The translations under genes and the position numbers were made by a program. The notes under the pieces were generated by a model. That model did no database searches and was not told where the DNA came from. It worked only from the letters and a program-made list of their open reading frames with translations. A DNA stretch of 64,000 bases from Nesterenkonia sp. LB17 (GTDB lineage: Bacteria > Actinomycetota > Actinomycetes > Actinomycetales > Micrococcaceae), in contig NZ_JAJOYX010000002.1 in the NCBI RefSeq assembly GCF_022565915.1, positions 248,001-312,000 on the forward strand. The letters run 5' to 3'. Shown in pieces: positions 60,098 to 64,000 of the stretch (position 1 is the first letter of the stretch; each line of letters starts with the position of its first letter).

Positions 60098-61993
60098 ATG
60101 CAGTTCCACCATCACGGCTACGTCTCCAAGAATCCCCGTGTCCAGGCGCCCGCCGGCGTCGGACTCGACCGTCCGCAGGAGCTCCCCGAGCACATGGACG
60201 TGCTCATCGTGGGCACCGGCCCGGCGGGGATGATCGCCGCCGCCCAGCTGGCCCAGTTCCCGCAGGTGCACACTCGGATCATCGAGAAGCGCGACGGCCG
60301 ACTCGAGGTCGGTCAGGCCGACGGCATCCAGGCCCGCAGCGTGGAGACCTTCCAGGCGTTCGGCTTCGCCGACGAGATCTCCAACGAGGCGTACCACATC
60401 ACCGAGATGGCCTTCTGGAAGCCCGACCCGGAGGCGCCCGAGAACATCGTGCGCACCGCCCGTCCCGCCGATGACCCGCACGGGATCAGCGAATTCCCGC
60501 ACCTGATCGTCAACCAGGCCCGGGTGTTGGACTACTTCGCGGAATCTATGGAGAACTCTCCCTCCCGGATGACCCCGGACTTCGGCTGGGAGTTCCTCGG
60601 CCTCACCGTGCACGAGACCGGGGAGCACCCGGTGGAGGTCACCCTGCGCCGCGCCGCCGGCGATGAGGCGGGCCAGGAGCGCACCGTCTGGGCCAAATAT
60701 GTGCTCGGCGCCGATGGGGCGCGCAGCGGGGTGCGCACCGCCATCGGCTGCACCATGGAGGGGGACCGGGCCAACCACGCCTGGGGCGTGATGGACGTCC
60801 TGGCCGTCACCGACTTCCCCGACATCCGACGCAAGTGCGCCGTCCAGTCACGCTCGGGCGGCAGCATCCTGCTGATCCCGCGCGAGGGCGGACACCTGTT
60901 CCGGATGTACGTGGACCTCGGTGAGGTCCAGCCCGGTGAGGGCGCACAGGTCCGCAGCACCACCATTGAGCAGATCATCGAGAACGCCAACCGGATCATG
61001 CACCCCTACACGGTGGACGTGAAGCACGTGGCCTGGCACAGCGTCTACGAGGTCGGGCACCGGGTCACGAACAAGTTCGACGACGTGCCCGCCGAGCTCA
61101 CCGGTCAGCGCACCCCGCGGGTGTTCATCGCCGGGGACGCCTGCCACACGCACAGCGCGAAGGCCGGCCAGGGCATGAACGTGTCCATGCAGGACGGCTT
61201 CAACCTGGGCTGGAAGCTCGGGCAGGTGCTGGCCGGCCGCAGTCCGGCGGCGCTTCTGGACACCTACTCCGGCGAACGCCAGGTCATCGCGCAGAATCTC
61301 ATCGACTTCGACAAGGAGTGGTCCACGCTGATGGCGCAGAAGCCCGAAGAGATGGAGGACCCGTCTGCGCTGGAGGACTTCTACGTCAAGACCATCGAAT
61401 TCCCCGCTGGATTCATGACCGAGTACACCCCGTCGTTGGTCACCGGGGAGGCCACCCATCAGCAGCTCGCCACCGGATACCCGGTGGGCAAGCGGTTCAA
61501 GTCAGCGCTGGCCTCCCGGGTCTGTGACGGCAACCCGCTGCAGCTGGGACACCTGGCCACCGCCGACGGCCGCTGGAGGATCTACGTCTTCGCCGATGCC
61601 CCGGCCGCCGGAGAGCCCTCGGCGCTGGCCGACTGGGCCCACTGGCTTCACACCGACCCCGGCTCACCGGTGCTGCGCCACACCCCGCGAGGCGAGGACG
61701 AGGACACGCTCTTCGACATCAAGGTCATCTACCAGCAGCCACATGACCAGTTCGACGTCACCCACGCGCCGCGCGCGTTCCTGCCCACGGTGGGGCCCTT
61801 CGGACTCACCGCCCGGGATCGGATCTTCGGCACCCACCCCGAGCATGACATCTTCAGCGAGCGCGGGATCAGCCGGGAAGGCTGCGTCGTCGTCGTGCGA
61901 CCGGATCAGTACGTGGCGCATGTTCTGCCGCTGACCGACACCGCCGCGCTGGCAGAGTTCTTCGCCCCGATCTTCCTGGAGGCCACCCGATGA
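60098..61993 (+). CDS. FAD-dependent aromatic hydroxylase (phenol 2-monooxygenase family)
   Basis: 631 residues from ATG 60098. DVLIVGTGPAGMIAAAQLA (FAD), GADGARSGVRT (DG motif) and VFIAGDACHTHSAKAGQGMN (GD motif) are the group A flavoprotein signature. The C-terminal thioredoxin-like dimerisation domain is present. The start MQFHHHGYVSKNPRVQ is like enzymes usually annotated 3-hydroxybenzoate 4-monooxygenase. In this operon it is the candidate to hydroxylate a hydroxyphenylacetate to homoprotocatechuate, since no HpaBC is present. The substrate is inference. Confidence 0.9.
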   Translation: MQFHHHGYVSKNPRVQAPAGVGLDRPQELPEHMDVLIVGTGPAGMIAAAQLAQFPQVHTRIIEKRDGRLEVGQADGIQARSVETFQAFGFADEISNEAYHITEMAFWKPDPEAPENIVRTARPADDPHGISEFPHLIVNQARVLDYFAESMENSPSRMTPDFGWEFLGLTVHETGEHPVEVTLRRAAGDEAGQERTVWAKYVLGADGARSGVRTAIGCTMEGDRANHAWGVMDVLAVTDFPDIRRKCAVQSRSGGSILLIPREGGHLFRMYVDLGEVQPGEGAQVRSTTIEQIIENANRIMHPYTVDVKHVAWHSVYEVGHRVTNKFDDVPAELTGQRTPRVFIAGDACHTHSAKAGQGMNVSMQDGFNLGWKLGQVLAGRSPAALLDTYSGERQVIAQNLIDFDKEWSTLMAQKPEEMEDPSALEDFYVKTIEFPAGFMTEYTPSLVTGEATHQQLATGYPVGKRFKSALASRVCDGNPLQLGHLATADGRWRIYVFADAPAAGEPSALADWAHWLHTDPGSPVLRHTPRGEDEDTLFDIKVIYQQPHDQFDVTHAPRAFLPTVGPFGLTARDRIFGTHPEHDIFSERGISREGCVVVVRPDQYVAHVLPLTDTAALAEFFAPIFLEATR

Positions 61994-62360
61994 ACCGTTC
62001 GAGGTGCTCATGGCCGCGTACTTCCGGATGCAGGAGCAGGCCGAGCGGCTGCGCGATCTGATCGTTGCCGGGAACGGAAAGTCCAAGACCGACGCCGCGG
62101 CCGCGCAAGCTGCCCTGCCGGAGGGCACGAATGCAGCGTTGCTCGCCCCGGCCCTGCTCACCGGGGTGCCTGTGGATGCGGAGATCCGCAGCGGGGAGAT
62201 CTTCGGACCGGTCGCGCCGGTGGTGGCCTGGACCGGTCTGGACGCGGTGATCGGGCGGGCGAACACGGTCGAGGTCCGGCTCTCCGGGTACGTCTATGCC
62301 GGGAAGCTGCAGACCGCGACGAAGATCGCCGAGCGGCTCGAGGCCGGCATGGTCGGGCTC
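61989..62360 (+). pseudogene. Collapsed aldehyde dehydrogenase remnant
   Basis: In one frame, FEVLMAAYFRMQEQAERLRD...GNGKSKTDAAA matches the N-terminal helical part of a succinate-semialdehyde-type ALDH. It then jumps to EIRSGEIFGPVAPVVAW...YVYAGKL...[12 protein letters not shown], from the C-terminal part. The cofactor and catalytic-Cys sections are missing, so about 250 residues were deleted, and the end is lost where DUF2200 overlaps. It lies directly after the monooxygenase gene, where an SSADH would complete the pathway after HpaI. Confidence 0.72.
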
Positions 62361-62709
62361 ACCCGCGCAGCACCTTCTCCATCGCCCTGCCCCGGGCCAT
62401 CTCGTCGATCAGCTTGTCCAGGTAGCGGATCTCGCGCATCAGCGGCTCCTCGATCTCCTCCACCCTGACTCCGCAGATCACCCCGGTGATCAGTGAGCGC
62501 GAGGGGTTCATGGCGGGCGCCCGGGCGAAGAACGTCTCGAAGTCGATCCCCTCGTCCAGGACCGCCCTCAGCTGCTGCGCGGAGTAGCCGGTGAGCCAGC
62601 AGATGATCGCGTCGACCTCAGCCTGGCTGCGTCCTTTGCGCTCCGCCTTGGTCACGTAGTGCGGATACACGGACGCGAAGCTCATCGTGTAGATGCGGTG
62701 CTTGGTCAT
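62359..62709 (-). CDS. DUF2200 family protein
   Basis: 116 residues from ATG 62709 ([19 protein letters not shown]), eight bases after AGGAG; ATG 62748 is a possible alternative. The whole sequence fits DUF2200: [65 protein letters not shown]. The function is unknown. Soluble, helical. Its C-terminal end overlaps the ALDH remnant, convergent. Confidence 0.88.
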   Translation of the reverse strand: MTKHRIYTMSFASVYPHYVTKAERKGRSQAEVDAIICWLTGYSAQQLRAVLDEGIDFETFFARAPAMNPSRSLITGVICGVRVEEIEEPLMREIRYLDKLIDEMARGRAMEKVLRG

Positions 62710-62787
62710 CGGGGGCTCCTGGTCGGACGCGGACCTCTGCTCTGACATCTCGTCTCCACGGTCCCACGGGATGCAGTGATGACTCAA

Positions 62788-63143
62788 CGGATGGGGCTCC
62801 GCTCGGTGGGACCGCGGGCGTCCACCGTCGTCCCAGCGTTGCTCCGCGACCCCAGCCCGACCCCTCGGCTCCGGACCCCCGACCCGTCTCCTTCAGGTGT
62901 CGCATCGTTGTTTCCGTCCAAACCGTGGGACCTGGCATAGAGATGCGACAAACACGGGGGGATGTCCCGTCCCGCCAGCGTTCTGACGACGTCTTGCCGA
63001 AGGATGTGCCCCGATTCCGGCATTGGAACGCTGACGAGACGGTGGCAGGACCTATGGCCCTAGGCGGCGGCCCGATACACGCGCCAGAGTGGATCCTGGT
63101 GCGCGATATCGTGCCCAGAACCGCGTGAAGGGACTGAAGGACT
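62788..63143. other. Gap with no supported gene
   Basis: About 355 bp between DUF2200 and the BON-domain gene. Short frames exist on both strands but none has a ribosome site and recognisable composition. A GAAGGAC near 63135 serves the BON gene. No RNA gene or strong hairpin was found. Confidence 0.5.
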
Positions 63144-63605
63144 TTGTCGATCCAGACCTCAGCACAGGCCGAGACTCATGTCAGCACATCCCTCCGGGAG
63201 GTCGTGGAGTCCGAACTCAGATGGATCTCGGAGCTGCGCGAGGGCAACGTCACGGCTTGGGTCGAGGATCGTCACGTCACCTTGTTCGGTCTGGTCGACT
63301 GGACCTATCAGTGTGAGGCTGCCGAGCGGGCAGTCCGGAACATCCCCGGAGTCGAATCAGTGGAGAACCAGATCGCCACTGCTGCCCGTACGCCGTTGCA
63401 GAATGCGGAGGAACGACTCAGGAACGCCGCGTTCCGGGACCCCCGGATCGACGCCGACCACGTCGTCGCCACCATCACCGGTCAGACGGCGGTTCTGACG
63501 GGGAAGGTCAAGTCTCTGGCCGAGAAGCGGCAGGCAGGTCTCGCAGCATGGATCTCCCCAGGGGTGATCGAGGTGGACAACCGCCTCGACGTCTGCCCAC
63601 TATGA
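63144..63605 (+). CDS. BON-domain protein
   Basis: 153 residues from TTG 63144, just after a GAAGGAC site. Two BON (phospholipid/transport-associated) repeats: LREVVESELRWI..., GNVTAWVEDRHVTLFGLVDW, AERAVRNIPGVESVENQIAT and then RLRNAAFRDPRIDADHVVATITGQTAVLTGKV...EVDNRLDV. No signal peptide, so cytoplasmic. In E. coli such proteins (OsmY) are osmotic-stress linked; the role here is unknown. A PLDc_N gene follows 19 bp later. Confidence 0.85.
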   Translation: MSIQTSAQAETHVSTSLREVVESELRWISELREGNVTAWVEDRHVTLFGLVDWTYQCEAAERAVRNIPGVESVENQIATAARTPLQNAEERLRNAAFRDPRIDADHVVATITGQTAVLTGKVKSLAEKRQAGLAAWISPGVIEVDNRLDVCPL

Positions 63606-63624
63606 CCTCAAGAAGGAGCAGAAT

Positions 63625-63894
63625 ATGAAGAAGAAGACCGTGATCAAGAAGCACCCCGTGAAGGATGCGAGGAAGTCCCCGAAGAAGCAGTGGAAGGACA
63701 TGAGCCCGGGCAGGCGGGCCGGGACCATGGTGTTCAGCATCGTCCAGATCTCGCTGGCCGTGGCGGCCTGGGTCGACCTTGCCAGGCGGCCTGCGAATCA
63801 GGTCAACGGCAAGAAGGGCATCTGGGCCGCGATCATCGCAGTCAACTACGTCGGACCGATCAGCTACTTCCTCAAGGGTCGCCGGACCGACTGA
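63625..63894 (+). CDS. PLDc_N-domain small membrane protein
   Basis: 89 residues: a very basic N-terminus (KKKTVIKKHPVKDARKSPKKQWK), one helix (about 35-52) and a second near 65-80 ending in NYVGPISYFLKGRR. The second part has the phospholipase D-nuclease N-terminal (PLDc_N) pattern, a small membrane domain often found alone. AAGGAGCAG precedes the ATG. It is cotranscribed with the BON gene, suggesting an envelope or stress role. Confidence 0.82.
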   Translation: MKKKTVIKKHPVKDARKSPKKQWKDMSPGRRAGTMVFSIVQISLAVAAWVDLARRPANQVNGKKGIWAAIIAVNYVGPISYFLKGRRTD

Positions 63895-64000
63895 TGGCTG
63901 CGCTCTCGGCGCTCAGCCTGCCTCAGATCCTTCACCGAGTTCTCGCTCAGGATGGGGGCCGAACTGGAAGTGGCGGCCACTGATCTCGGTAGGGGTCACC

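Overview
The window is a gene-dense, high-GC stretch of an actinobacterial chromosome. The evidence is a polyphosphate glucokinase, a GlnA2-GlnE pair next to an adenylylatable GlnA, a four-half-site GlnR box, frequent GTG/TTG starts, 4-bp stop/start overlaps and probable leaderless genes. Overall content suggests Micrococcales, perhaps Micrococcaceae-like, but I cannot fix the genus. I see no phage, insertion sequence, CRISPR array or rRNA; there is one tRNA.

Layout. (1) 0-9.6 kb: a second methionine aminopeptidase, then a minus-strand run DsbA-like thioredoxin > CcdA-like protein > beta-propeller lipoprotein > methyltransferase > rhodanese. Divergent from it run a CPVC membrane protein, a BlaI repressor and an M56 protease. 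The 95-bp gap between the two directions holds four tandem 16-bp BlaI-like sites. DUF302, CtaG, DUF2243 and GyrI-like genes follow. (2) 9.6-17.8 kb: tRNA-Val, ppgK, map, an MFS transporter, then a less GC-rich amidase/PxpA-like segment bracketed by panB and a 41-bp stray copy of part of panB. (3) 17.8-29.7 kb: glnA2-glnE, DJ-1, LLM oxidoreductase, glnA1 with its GlnR box, RDD, EamA, and a SatD-like regulator with a membrane partner. (4) 29.7-37.6 kb: an ASCH/ATP-grasp fusion coupled to a CoA-transferase, then a TetR-controlled permease/saccharopine dehydrogenase pair. (5) 37.8-41.6 kb: four overlapping genes for GAF-SpoIIE phosphatase, cellulose-synthase-like GT2, STAS antagonist and RsbW-like kinase, i.e. 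a partner switch built around a glycosyltransferase. (6) 41.7-45.9 kb: DEAD-box helicase, photolyase, ArsR regulator with a His-rich peptide, and a 5 x 17-bp tandem repeat.

(7) 45.9-62.4 kb: a catabolic region. A copper/TPQ amine oxidase, aldehyde dehydrogenase, AraC and TetR regulators and an APC permease share TTGAGC-type palindromes at both divergent promoters. They are followed by a homoprotocatechuate meta-cleavage operon: FAH-RraA fusion, GntR, HpaE, HpaD, HpaH, HpaI and a flavoprotein monooxygenase. Together these could take an aromatic amine to an aryl acetate, hydroxylate it, cleave the ring, and yield pyruvate plus succinic semialdehyde. A collapsed aldehyde dehydrogenase remnant ends the block. 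(8) 62.4-64 kb: DUF2200, BON-domain and PLDc_N small proteins.

The strongest candidates for undescribed biology are the GT2 partner-switch operon, the BlaI-array redox locus, the ASCH/ATP-grasp fusion and the FAH-RraA fusion.
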